Positions 48,137 to 59,291 are shown, numbered from the stretch's first letter. The stretch: DNA of 64,000 bases from Erwinia_E haradaeae_D (GCF_900698935.1 NZ_LR217715.1:930001-994000), one strand, 5' to 3'. A program made the numbers and translations. Notes: generated by a model not told the origin, from the letters alone.

Positions 48137-51094
48137 TGTTATTCATCTTTAATGTAATAAAGTAAGAAGCTATGCGTTAGAATACATTTATCAATTATAT
48201 TTCCTGACCTCTTGATGATGAATACTACGATATCTTATACATCAACTACTTTCATGCTGTGATTAGCATATCTTTACCACTGATTCTATCAAAATCGTTT
48301 GACAAAATTGTAGAGCAGAAACACTCTGCATCTATCAGGATGAAAAAATAGACAACGAATCATTTCAGTGTTGCGTTTGATGTGGAGTAAACGAAAGATG
48401 TGCGTATATCAATAATAGTAAGTATACCTAAATATTTAGATCATCTAACTATTGTATACACATCTTGAGATGCTAGATGATACACAAGAGGTAAGTTTCT
48501 TGCTCTACCTGATAACGAAGAAAAATATGGACAACATATCATTGTAAAAGTACTATATTGTATAGTAAAAAAATACCATCTTTGTCTAAAAATAAGTCCT
48601 ACAGCGTAAAACAACAGCGCTCTTACATGTCAGTTACCCCAATTATACAAAATCAAATTTTTGATTTTGGATCAAACATTAAATATCGACTAGAGCGGAT
48701 CGCAAAATATAATTTTCATATTGAAGAATAAAAAAATTTTGCGTTCATGTTCATTAAAGAAAAGTCATCTCTGTACTTATAAACCAGAGACATCATTGTA
48801 ATTAGAAATAGATGTTAGTTCAATCACCTGACGCAACACATAAAATTTCCTCACTTCCCATGGAATGGTAGCATGTCTCCCAATACATCTTTCAACCTCA
48901 CTATCGTGTCATCAACAAGATCGACAATATCCTTTGTCAAATATTATACTCACCTACAAACATTAATCACGCAATGTTAAGTAATACCTAGAATCAGATA
49001 TATAAAGTAATTGTAATTATTCCCATCTATACGTATAACTACACTACGAAGGCGACCACCGATCAGGTCGTATTTCTCGTTCAAAACAGCTACAAGTCTA
49101 TGCATGTGCTGAACATATTACAATCAACAACAATCATGAGCCATTCATTAACAACCTATCAAAATTATTACAAAATCTATTACTCAATCAGTTATACTGT
49201 CGCCTCACTATAATATTAATTATAGAATTAGTAAGAAAATAGTGATTGTACAAATATAGATCTTAGTAATCATTCCTTTCTATGACCCTACAAATAACAC
49301 GTACTTTAATGGGAAAGCTACCAGGCTATCAGCTTTACTACAGATACTTTTTGTACATTTGCTAAATTATTTATTAAAAATATAAAATAATGAAAAAATA
49401 TTTATAAACAACACTAATAGACGAAAGGCGTATCTAAATACTTTATCTATATCCTTATTTTATTCAGGATAGGATGTATAGATAGTTATGTTTGATCTGC
49501 ATGAAATATTATTGTGATCCATATAGAGTTCTCACCTCATATGCTAACAGACTTTATTCAAATCAAACATATTTTTCTATATTCAATATCTAATAGATTA
49601 ATGAGAACAATAAACATAAAATCATTACTCATCTGAAACACACGATTGCCTCTTAAAAAAATAAAATATTTTCCTGTACGACAATTACCAAAAAAAACTC
49701 CATATGCTCTTTTTTAAAAACCATCAATGTAATACTCAATATATTATTGTGGCTACATCTATTTTGAACCCTATAAAATTTTCCATCTACACACCTAGAG
49801 AACACACTATTGCTATCTTGAATAACATTAGTACTGGAACAGTGTATTCCCTATACTGTGAGTACAAGAAACAAAATATAGATCGAGATATCTTAGATCA
49901 TTTAGCATAACTTTTATAAAATATCTGCGAACTATAGTAAATATTTCTATTATTAAAATGGTATACGTGTATAATTTTAGATAGTAGTAATACCTATGAG
50001 GCTAACACATCCTTATCATGGCAGTTTTATTTAGAATAGGGAGACAATACTGAGTCATCCTTTTGCATCTAATGTACCTTCGTGAAAATTGAAGGTTTAC
50101 TATAGCAATAAGTTCCTCAAAAATAATTAATACATAAAAATCAGCAACAGTTTGAACCCTGCAGAAATTTAAAAGATGTATAATATATACCTGCCTTCCA
50201 AAAAATATTATTCAAGGATCAACACAGCGGCACATAATTTAAAATTCCAGAACGCAATCATCACTGCTCGTCGTAATACGCTCATACACAACGGAATAAT
50301 GCTCTTATCAGGTTTTATTTTAAATATTATTAAGTATTTTAATGTCATTATTAAATAATCTATTATTTATCTATGTTCTATATTCTGTTTCTGTAGATAC
50401 ACACCAAGTGAGCATATAAAAAGTATTTGCCCATGAAAAAAATAAAAATCTGGTAAATACATTACATTCTCTTAAAATTCTGTAGGAATTAACCAGCGAG
50501 ATATGTCGTCTGATATCTACTGTATGGATTTTTTGTGCAGTTAAACTATTGCATTCTTTGTAAGAATGTGCGCATTGCGTTTTAATCACTGATTAAAAAT
50601 CATCTCTGATAAAAAATAATTCTTATATCACAACTGATACAAGATAAACAATATCGGTATATATACCATACTGTGCTTTGCTCTTACCTGCTCTTTAATG
50701 AAAGCTATCGCATAATATATAGCTAGATTAGCGTATTATTTTTAATTCAGTCATACATGCTAGCGCTCATAGCGCGCTATCTATGGTATACAGGGTCGTT
50801 TTGCTGCATATATAAAACGTTCTTCGTTACTCATACCGGTTAGTACATGATCAATTAAAATAGCGGAAAGTTCGTCTTTGATAGCTTGGAGTGCAATACA
50901 CAACTATTTTAAAATTGACTTATCTTACAAACTCTTCACTCAATATTTATGCCAAAAATTAATAGTATGCGGAGTGTTATAGATTTACCTTGTTATAAAT
51001 AAAATAAAAAAAATACATAAAACCTAAAACATATGTCATATAACACAATACCTAATCATTAATATCTGCGCCTATCCACCCAAGGAAAAATTAA
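48137..51094. other. Nearly 3 kb without a recognisable gene, the largest gap
   Basis: Between pykF and rpe. Two short minus-strand segments read more like protein than their surroundings: 50781-50903 (listed separately) and about 49000-49110, where MHRLVAVLNEKYDL followed by IGGRLRSVVIR is open and a CGACC/GGTCG stem (49053-49070) overlaps. Neither matches a family I know. In E. coli dam precedes rpe; it is not recognisable here. Confidence 0.45.
50781..50903 (-). pseudogene. Coding-like 40-codon fragment with a hairpin behind it
   Basis: From TTG at 50903 the minus strand reads through IALQAIKDELSAILIDH and GMSNEERFIYAAK to RPCIP and a TAG. Its base composition and residue mix look coding, unlike the flanking DNA. 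Four bases past the stop, a TAGCGC / GCGCTA stem (50761-50779 region) resembles the end of a gene. An in-frame TAG lies directly upstream of the TTG. I do not recognise the family; it may be the 3' end of a lost gene or a small intact protein. Confidence 0.3.
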
Positions 51095-51781
51095 ATGAAA
51101 AAATATTTAATCGCCCCATCAATTCTTTCTGCAGATTTTGCACGACTGGGTAAAGATATTTCGAAGGCGCTAGCCGCTGGAGGGGATGTAGTACATTTTG
51201 ATGTTATGGATAATCATTATGTGCCAAATTTAACTATGGGGTCTATGGTAGTTAAAGCACTGCGTGATTATGGAATAACCGCTCCAATCGATGTCCATTT
51301 AATGATTAAACCTGTTGAGCGTATAGTGCCTGATTTTGCTCAAGCTGGTGCCAGCTATATTAGCTTTCATCCAGAAGCCTCTGAGCACATTGATCGTACT
51401 TTACAACTTATTATCGAAAATGGCTGTGGTGCCGGATTAGTGCTTAATCCAGCAACACCTCTCCACGTTCTTGATTATGTCATGCATAAACTTAATACTA
51501 TTTTAGTAATGTCAGTCAATCCTGGTTTTAGTAAACAATTGTTTATCCCAAGTACACTGCATAAAATACGCCAAGTACGTTATCTCATTGATAAAAGTGG
51601 CTATGATGTCTGTCTAGCAGTTGATGGCGGCATCACAATGAATAATATTAGTGAAATTGCTGCTGCAGGAGCTGATATGATTGTGGTAGGATCCACACTT
51701 TTTGGTCAGATGGACTATAAAAAAATCATCGATAATATGCGATGTAAATTAGAAAAACGTGAATATTCATCCTTTCGTTAA
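51095..51781 (+). CDS. rpe: Ribulose-phosphate 3-epimerase
   Basis: Interconverts ribulose 5-phosphate and xylulose 5-phosphate in the pentose phosphate pathway. 228 residues (E. coli 225) forming a TIM barrel: APSILSADFARLG, HFDVMDNHYVPNLT with metal/catalytic residues, DVHLM, FHPEAS, and DGGITMNN with the second catalytic Asp. The usually invariant NPGFGGQ loop reads NPGFSKQ here, changing two glycines. AAGGA precedes the ATG. dam and gph/trpS, its E. coli neighbours, are missing. Confidence 0.96.
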   Translation: MKKYLIAPSILSADFARLGKDISKALAAGGDVVHFDVMDNHYVPNLTMGSMVVKALRDYGITAPIDVHLMIKPVERIVPDFAQAGASYISFHPEASEHIDRTLQLIIENGCGAGLVLNPATPLHVLDYVMHKLNTILVMSVNPGFSKQLFIPSTLHKIRQVRYLIDKSGYDVCLAVDGGITMNNISEIAAAGADMIVVGSTLFGQMDYKKIIDNMRCKLEKREYSSFR

Positions 51782-52682
51782 ATTTTTCATGAGCATATAT
51801 ATTTTCAATGTGCTAATCACACGATTGATACATATGAATGGTTCATAACACTTACTGATCATCCGCACAAGTCAATAAAAGATAAATAATATTTTTTATA
51901 AAAATTCAATACATCAGTTGATTATGATCAACAAGCATTGTACTCATCCCACATATCTTCTTTAGAGGAAATTTCTGATTTTCATATTCAAATATCCCAT
52001 CGCTCATATCTTTCTCAAGATCTATCATACATTATGAGGAAGGTCTCGATCCTAATCGAACAATTTAATATGAGCATCTGTCTATAGATCTCAGTCTAGT
52101 ATCTTTATGTGTTACGTCGGAAAAAAATCTACGATATAAAGATGCTATCAATACCATATATGTTTCTCCCCCCCTAAGTCTCCTTAAGCTATATAGCATT
52201 CCTAGCTCTTAATATTACGCGCACGCATCCCTAGCGCTTTAAGAAACTTCGGATATATATATCATACCTTTAAGCGTGCGATATAAATTCATAATATATG
52301 CTATATGTAATTTATTTTTATTCTACTAGTGGTAGTCGTATGATCGTGTGTGTTTGAAGGTTCTACCGCATACATATCCGCATGGACTATGCTACACCTT
52401 GATACCTCGCTTAAGCCTATTGCGATTTAAAGAAGGAATAGTCAAATGTATATTTGCTTTATTGCTATCAAACATTGCAATCTTATTACAAGAAACATAA
52501 TTTTACATCTCAACAATTTCTATGCATGTTTCCATGTCCAACCTTTCTGTAAATAGTATATGTTATACAGTCTTGATTAATAATCTTCAGGAGATTATCC
52601 TCTTTCGTCCGTAACCATACTATATGGTGATATAGTTGAAATTCAATTATTCTAACGTAAAACGAAATTTTCTCATATATTG
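51782..52682. other. Gene-free region between rpe and yeeZ
   Basis: 0.9 kb between convergent genes. No gene, RNA or convincing terminator recognised. Confidence 0.45.
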
Positions 52683-53519
52683 TTATGAAAACAGCATCTG
52701 ATTCGGATCAGAATAGCGATAAATAAAACCGAATTCTCGGCAAATTTTGCTACCATCAATAATTTTGCCATGATTCTCTATCTTATCTATAGTAAAAGTG
52801 GGCGGTGTTAGACCGACTTGCATAGAAGCATGAGGATAGAACTCATTACGCGCTGGATGCTGTAAAGCACTCAGATTGTAAACCCCCCCTTTTTTCGACT
52901 CCTTGAGCAATAATATAATAACCGAAATCACATCATCACGATGCACTAAATTCACGCCATGCGATCCATTTTTTAATTCGGTTTTCCCAGAAAGAAAATA
53001 ACCAGGATGACGCTTTGGTCCGACTAAACCAGATAACCTTAAAATATCTACTACGACACCCTTTATGTGAAGCAACCAATTCTCAACCTCTCGCAAAACT
53101 TTTCCATGTGTGCTATTTGGTGAAAGAGGCGTATTCTCACTGATAATCTCTGAATGTTCGCCGTATACTGCAATAGAACTAGTAAAAATTATACGAGAAA
53201 CACGCAAATCTCTAGCACTTTCTACTAGATTCTGTATGGCACACAAATAGTCCTTATCTTTTTTACTACTAGAAAACATACGAGTTACCGGCAGTGTGAT
53301 GACTATGACCTCTACATTCAGGAGCGCCTTCAGGTGATTTTTATTACAAATTACATTTGGTGTTAAATGTAGGTAATAACAATCCATTCCATGCATTCTT
53401 GCTGTATCTACTCCATCCTGAGTAGTTTTGCTGCCACTGACTCGCCAACCTAAAGCCATTAGTGCACGCCCTAATGGCATACCCAACCAACCCAGTCCAA
53501 CAATTGCTACTTTTTTCAT
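52683..53519 (-). CDS. yeeZ: SDR-family NAD(P)-binding protein YeeZ
   Basis: Short-chain dehydrogenase-like (atypical SDR) protein of unknown substrate. 278 residues (E. coli YeeZ 274). Rossmann motif GLGWLGMPLGRAL near the start, GSKTTQDGVDTARM, IIFTSSIAVYGE, RLSGLVGPKRHPGYFLSGK and GVNLVHRDDVI. Alignment is continuous to the C terminus. In E. coli it lies beside hisG/yefM; here it is isolated by 0.8-0.9 kb gaps. Confidence 0.92.
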   Translation of the reverse strand: MKKVAIVGLGWLGMPLGRALMALGWRVSGSKTTQDGVDTARMHGMDCYYLHLTPNVICNKNHLKALLNVEVIVITLPVTRMFSSSKKDKDYLCAIQNLVESARDLRVSRIIFTSSIAVYGEHSEIISENTPLSPNSTHGKVLREVENWLLHIKGVVVDILRLSGLVGPKRHPGYFLSGKTELKNGSHGVNLVHRDDVISVIILLLKESKKGGVYNLSALQHPARNEFYPHASMQVGLTPPTFTIDKIENHGKIIDGSKICREFGFIYRYSDPNQMLFS

Positions 53520-54292
53520 CCTCGTTATCCTTTATGAAGCTGATTCAGATAGACTCGAATTACTATAATCTGCGTAAAGTGCATACAAAAGACAAAAACT
53601 AGTAGTTTGTATAATACTTATGAGGGCTCTATAAAAACTAATATAGCGCTATCGATCTATTTTTTAGATAAATCCTTTATTGATGTGACATCTTAGAAAT
53701 AATTCACATAAAACTCATACTCTTCATCATTGTTCTGATTTTATCAGCGGTCTAGAAGACTGCTCATGCTACAAAGACAGGTAACAACTTACTAAAAACT
53801 AAAATTAATGGACACACATAAATACAATGTCTTATCTCTGTACCAGATGAATATTAAGAGAAATCTATTAAAATATTAAAAGATGTGGTCTTCGACAAGA
53901 TTTTTCTTGTGATATTATACAATAGTCATATATATAAAATTAATGTTTATATAAAACAAAATCACTGTATCAAAGGTATATCATACATCACAGCTTCAAT
54001 TCCTAATAGGCATCGAAGATGAATATTAAATAAATATTTAATAATAGTTGATCTTTTGTAAAAAAAAAGATATTAGACAGATTATGCATCAGAAATTTTC
54101 ATGAATTGAACTCAGCAATTTGTTGTATAAAATAGTATATTCGATCAATCGTATTAAAAATTCTCAAAGTTTTGCTATCATCCGTTCTTTACTGACATAT
54201 AAAATGTTGAGATATATAATTTCACTGTTTTGAGGTGTCGTCTTCCGTTCATAGCAGACTATATTCCTCTTTTTAAAAATGGCACAATACTT
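53520..54292. other. Divergent gene-free region yeeZ-pit
   Basis: About 770 bases, AT-rich. No gene seen; it must contain promoters for yeeZ and pit. Confidence 0.45.
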
Positions 54293-55798
54293 ATGTTAGA
54301 TTTATTTTCGGCTCTAGATTTTCATACTGGCTATTTGTTATTTATAGCTCTATTCTTTATATTATTTTACGAAGCTATTAATGGCTTTCATGATACAGCT
54401 AACGCTGTAGCTACTGTTATCTATACTCGTGCTTTAAGCTCTCAGTTAGCAGTAGTCATGTCTGGAATCTTTAATTTCTTTGGTGTGTTACTAGGTGGTT
54501 TAAGCGTAGCCTATGCGATTGTTCATCTTCTTCCTACTGATCTTCTGCTGAATATTAGATCCACGCATGGACTAATTATGCTCTGTTCCATGTTACTTGC
54601 GGCTATTATCTGGAACCTGAGTACTTGGTATTTTGGATTACCAGCTTCCAGCTCACATACTCTAATTGGTGGAATTATTGGTATAAGTCTGACGCACGCG
54701 TGGATCACACATAACTCATTAGTAGAAGCGCTCAATATTCCAAAAATGCTAAATATTTTACTATCTTTAATCATCTCACCACTTTTTGGTTTTATAATTG
54801 CTGGTAGCTTGATTTTTGTTCTACGTAAATACTGGAGCGGGAATAAAAAGAGACAGAGAATTCATATGACCCCAGGAGAGAGAGAGCGCTTTGATGGTAA
54901 ACGCAAACCGCCATTTTGGACCCGCGTGGCCTTAATTCTATCAGCTATAGGTGTAAGTTATTCACATGGTGCTAATGATGGTCAAAAAGGTATCGGTTTA
55001 ATGATGCTAGTACTGATTGCGGTGGCGCCTGCTGGTTTTGCGGTCAATATGAATGCAAGTGGATATGACATTTTTCGTACCCGTAGTGCAGTGCATCACC
55101 TATATCAGTATTATTCTCAACGCCCTGCTATATTTCTTAAAAAGATTCACCAAGTATCTCCGATAACACCAATCACTGATTCAGCATCTCAACCCCAAAA
55201 TCGCATGAAATCCCGTTGCGACATATCAGATACATTCTTGACAATCATCAAGGCACAAGAGATTCTTGATAATCTAGTGAACTATCACACTATAAATATT
55301 GAACAACGCATCTATTTACGACATTTATTAATGTGTATAGCTAATACCGTAGATAAAGTATCGTTACTACCTAATACCCCTCCTATAGATCAAATACTTT
55401 TAAGCAAATTAAAAAAAGACTTACTAAATACCATTGAATATGCACCAATCTGGATTATTATGATGGTAGCTATTGCTCTTTCTCTGGGCACAATGACAGG
55501 ATGGCGTCGCATTGCGACTACCATAGGTGAAAAAGTTGGTAAAAAAGGCATGACATATGCTCAGGGGATGTCTGCACAGCTAACAGCGGCAGTGTCGATT
55601 GGGGTAGCTAGTTACACAGGTATCCCGGTGTCTACTACACACATTCTATCTTCGTCCGTTGCAGGCACTATTCTCTTGAGTGGCGGGGGTATTCAACTGC
55701 GTACAGTAAAAATTATCCTAATCGCCTGGTTATTAACGTTACCGATCTCTATGTTATTATCTGGTGCGTTATATGCTCTAGCTATAAAAATTATGTAA
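54293..55798 (+). CDS. pitA: Low-affinity inorganic phosphate transporter (PitA type)
   Basis: Proton-coupled metal-phosphate symporter in the inner membrane. From the ATG at 54293 it has 501 residues (E. coli PitA 499) and the family start MLxLFxxLDxHTG; a TTG at 54230 would add 21 unrelated residues and is rejected. Two inverted halves carry the Pit signatures NGFHDTANAVATVIYTR, GLPASSSHTLIGG, SHGANDGQKGIGL and SVSIG...PVSTTHILSSS-type loop. About ten membrane segments and a central cytoplasmic loop (~285-390), less conserved. In the reduced gene set it may be the main phosphate route; no pst gene is in view. Confidence 0.95.
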   Translation: MLDLFSALDFHTGYLLFIALFFILFYEAINGFHDTANAVATVIYTRALSSQLAVVMSGIFNFFGVLLGGLSVAYAIVHLLPTDLLLNIRSTHGLIMLCSMLLAAIIWNLSTWYFGLPASSSHTLIGGIIGISLTHAWITHNSLVEALNIPKMLNILLSLIISPLFGFIIAGSLIFVLRKYWSGNKKRQRIHMTPGERERFDGKRKPPFWTRVALILSAIGVSYSHGANDGQKGIGLMMLVLIAVAPAGFAVNMNASGYDIFRTRSAVHHLYQYYSQRPAIFLKKIHQVSPITPITDSASQPQNRMKSRCDISDTFLTIIKAQEILDNLVNYHTINIEQRIYLRHLLMCIANTVDKVSLLPNTPPIDQILLSKLKKDLLNTIEYAPIWIIMMVAIALSLGTMTGWRRIATTIGEKVGKKGMTYAQGMSAQLTAAVSIGVASYTGIPVSTTHILSSSVAGTILLSGGGIQLRTVKIILIAWLLTLPISMLLSGALYALAIKIM

Positions 55799-56575
55799 GG
55801 ACGTACTAGTAACTCCTTCTCTTTTGTATATACTAATGATTATTATTTATTCATAATAAAGAACCGTAGCAATATCAATATATTATTGACATTGCTATTA
55901 GTCTACTAATGAATTCACAAAGAATGATGTATGTAGTTACAGGCATATGACACATATGTATATCTTGTCTGACGAATATCTCTAATTGGTGATCATGAAT
56001 AAAATACACATTAGATATTATAGAGGATATGCACTGCATGAAAAACGAGATTCAATCATATTGAAGGCAGTTATAGCACACACTACACACACTACACACA
56101 CTACACACTACACACTAAAAATATAATCTAGTCACATCAGATTCTATATATATTGAAAATAGACTTAAAGCATACGCTAATGTGGTGCATCAAAAAGCTG
56201 TTAGTCAGACCTAGATGTATCTCAGACATGAAATATACTCTGTGCCATCCCAAACTCCTGCTTCACATATGTTCTTATCTGATGATAAGCAGATGAGGTT
56301 ATGCTATCAGCACCATATCAACATATGCTTATATTATGATAAGTTTCTTTATAATGTCTTTTAGTATACCTACAATCACCTATCATGAGTATTTATGCAT
56401 CTAATATTAGAGTACAAGAAAGTACAGAAAGAAGATGTAAGTAAGTTCGTTAGCGCTTCGAGTATACCACCAGAGTCTTATACTTCTATCTATAAAAGCT
56501 AGAGTCTATATTAACTCATATTTCTACTCCATAATGTCAATTGAAATTAAAAAACTATTTGCAAGGGACCATATA
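55799..56575. other. Intergenic region pit-rseC
   Basis: Contains a short tandem repeat (56077-56117). rpoE, rseA and rseB, which precede rseC in E. coli, leave no readable trace. Confidence 0.5.
56077..56117. repeat. Short tandem repeat, CACACACTA/CACACTA units
   Basis: Three copies of a 9-base unit CACACACTA followed by two of the 7-base CACACTA, 41 bases in all. It lies 0.46 kb before rseC in non-coding DNA. Such tracts change length by slipped-strand pairing. Confidence 0.85.
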
Positions 56576-56998
56576 ATGGTAAAGGTTCAAGCAACTGTGT
56601 TAACATACAACAATCGCATGGCTACACTATATATCCATCACAACACCGTATGTGTACAATGCACTATGCTAGCATACCTAAGAAAGAACAGTATTCTCAT
56701 TATAGATTCAAAACACATACATACTATGAGACTACAAGACACACAAACAGTGCTAGTTAAACAGAATGTTCAATTAGCTATCAGAGAAAGGACGATACTC
56801 ATCACGGCCTTTCTGGTATATATTACACCATTGATGGGGTTATTTATGTTTGGAGGATTATGCCAAAAATTTTGCCACAGTGAGATTATTATAGTACTAA
56901 CTGCATTCCTAGGGGGAGCTCTCGGTGTACTTCTTGCGAAGAAAATCGCTTGTACACTTACTGTGTTAGAGTCATTTCAACCCATTATCATATGTTAA
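56576..56998 (+). CDS. rseC: RseC-family inner-membrane protein
   Basis: In E. coli RseC joins the Rsx/Rnf complex to keep SoxR reduced and is the last gene of rpoE-rseABC. Start 56576 is chosen because AAGGGA lies seven bases upstream and MVKVQATV aligns with the family start; an ATG at 56534 would add 14 residues. 140 residues: N-terminal domain, then two membrane segments (~66-86 AFLVYITPLMGLFMFGG and ~96-115 VLTAFLGGALGVLLA) and the end ESFQPIII. Of the four-Cys cluster in E. coli RseC only the central CxxC (CVQC) remains. It stands alone, without sigma-E genes. Similarity is clear in the membrane half and weak in the first 40 residues. Confidence 0.85.
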   Translation: MVKVQATVLTYNNRMATLYIHHNTVCVQCTMLAYLRKNSILIIDSKHIHTMRLQDTQTVLVKQNVQLAIRERTILITAFLVYITPLMGLFMFGGLCQKFCHSEIIIVLTAFLGGALGVLLAKKIACTLTVLESFQPIIIC

Positions 56999-58550
56999 CT
57001 GTAAATATAAAGGTTGCATCCCCTATCTATTTTTGATAGGGCTTCACAGGTTGCAAGATAGTGCTCTACTCAAATTCCTGTTATGTGTCATCATACGACT
57101 ATCCTGATCATGACACCCATATGATACATATAGCCAATAATATATACGATGCGCATATACTTTGGTTAATCAAGGAAAGAACTAATAAACAAACTCAATA
57201 CATGAATGTACATATTATATATTTGATAAAAATTACGGTCCTATAGACCAAAAATAATGCAAAAGGATGTAACATCATTCAACCATATGCTAATTTCCAA
57301 CTAAGAAGAAAATTTATACTCCGTGGCTATTCTATCGCCAATCTCTAGTGAGTTCTTATTTAATATACATCTTGAGAATTAAGTCTTATCTATATTACTA
57401 TATATGTACTGTGAATACACGTATGATTGGCGCTTACATTCTAATCATCACTTCTTATTAGGTTACCATTCTGATAGAGACTATGTTGAAATTGACAACT
57501 ACATCTAGCGATTGAGAATGCTTATATTATGTATTATGCGTGATGTAGTGTCATGCATCATACACAACTACAATCCAACCACACCGATATACAATAACTG
57601 AAAATACAAAAAATACTTTATTTGCGTGTATATCATTATCTTATGATTATGCCAACTAAGTCATATTCAGATCACATGCATTCAAGGTGCTATAATTTTG
57701 GGTATATCATAAATGAACTCTATAACGCACGTACCTAATGTGTACTTGATATAGAAAGAGCATACTCATTATCAGCATGCGCATGCTAAAATGCATAATA
57801 GACAACATAAAAACATATAGGATTATTTGACTATGTAAACGAATTATATAAAGATCTTTTAAATCTGATTTACTATTTATGATAGCGCAATTGATCATAC
57901 ACAACTTCAATTATCAATCAGAAAACACGTTCCAGTAAAATTTCAATCATGGTCATACTGAAAAGAGCATCATATACATTAACATGTAATTAGCACCGAA
58001 TAACAAACCATACTATGTCAAAAGCACTGAGTATTTTTCAGTTTTACGATCGATAATGTAACTATTAAATATACATCAGATTATGAAGCCAAATTCATGT
58101 TAAAAGCTTGAAAAAATCTACCTATTGTTAAAAATTTGAGTAATATATTAGTAAAAATATTACAAGCTCCATAAGTATTAAGAAAAAACTCACTGCTCTA
58201 CTATAGTAGAGAAATAGTAGTTACATGTGTGGCATAAAAAATATAAGTTAGCGAATAACTTGAATGTTAACGTAACAATGATCACTCTCTAAATGTATAA
58301 GCATACAAATTGTCTCTGGTTATTGTACCGAAGAATGCACAACAACCTAATACTGTATATATGACATGAGCCATAAGCGATCTCGTGCTACTAATAATGG
58401 GCAGTATGTACATACACCATAGCGCTTGCATCTTCTTTATCACTTCTGTTCCAATAAGTGAAATACAGTTATTTTTATAGAACTTCTTGACACTATAAGT
58501 AACAAATACAATAGGAGTACATTATTATGAGCATAAATTCAGGAGGTGAA
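56999..58550. other. 1.55 kb gene-free region between rseC and cysQ
   Basis: A CCCTATC / GATAGGG hairpin (about 57017-57038) follows rseC without a U-run. A perfect 14-base palindrome AGCATGCGCATGCT lies at 57774-57787. Short frames here are low-complexity. No gene recognised. Confidence 0.45.
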
Positions 58551-59291
58551 ATGTTAAGGGCTGTATGTGACCTGGCTCGTGCAGCTGGTCTTGCTATCAC
58601 ACAAGTATATAATAAAAAAGTCCCAATTAACATCCAACAAAAACCAAATGATTCCATCGTCACTGCTGCAGATATGATCGCGCATGAAATAATTATATCA
58701 GGATTACGGGTATTAACTCCTAGCATCCCAATCTTATCAGAAGAGGCGCTGCTATCTTGGGAAATACGCAAAACATGGGAGAAATATTGGTTAGTAGATC
58801 CACTAGACGGCACAAAAGAATTTATTAAACGTAATGGTGAATTTACAGTTAACATTGCACTAATCGATCAAGGAAAACCAGTACTCGGTGTAGTATATGC
58901 ACCAATATTATCAATTATGTACTTTGCAACACAAAAAGATGCATGGAAAGAGGATAAAGGACATCACACAAAAATTTATTCAAAAAAGATTGACCCACCC
59001 ACAATAGTAGTTAGTCGGTCGCACATGGATAGTGAACTGACCCGTTATCTCACTACTATAGGTACGCATCAAATTCTTACAATTGGTTCATCATTAAAAT
59101 TTTGTATGGTTGCTGAAGGGAAAGCGCAGCTTTATCTACGCTGTGGCGCTACTAATATTTGGGATACAGGCGCAGGACACGCAATAGCTGTAGCCGCTGG
59201 AGCAGCAGTTAGTGATTGGCAAGGTCAAGAACTTGATTATGTACCAAAAAAATCGTATCTCAATCCGGGGTTTCGTGTATCAATTATCTGA
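58551..59291 (+). CDS. cysQ: 3'(2'),5'-bisphosphate nucleotidase CysQ
   Basis: Hydrolyses 3'-phosphoadenosine 5'-phosphate (PAP), the by-product of CysH, to AMP; needed when PAPS is used. Mg-dependent, lithium-sensitive family. From 58551 it has 246 residues, the E. coli length; an optimal AGGAGGTG ends two bases before this ATG. An in-frame ATG at 58527 with its own AGGAG would add eight residues. Metal-site motifs LSEEA, DPLDGTKEFIKRNGEFTVNIAL and WDTGAGHAIA are intact. It is far from the cys operons but completes their chemistry. Confidence 0.96.
   Translation: MLRAVCDLARAAGLAITQVYNKKVPINIQQKPNDSIVTAADMIAHEIIISGLRVLTPSIPILSEEALLSWEIRKTWEKYWLVDPLDGTKEFIKRNGEFTVNIALIDQGKPVLGVVYAPILSIMYFATQKDAWKEDKGHHTKIYSKKIDPPTIVVSRSHMDSELTRYLTTIGTHQILTIGSSLKFCMVAEGKAQLYLRCGATNIWDTGAGHAIAVAAGAAVSDWQGQELDYVPKKSYLNPGFRVSII

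Noticed and set aside
49704..49910. 68-codon frame in the pykF-rpe gap
   Set aside because: AT-driven composition, no ribosome site, no similarity recognised.
56077..56117. Tandem repeat as a possible CRISPR array
   Set aside because: Units are 7-9 bases and adjacent; there are no spacers and no cas genes.
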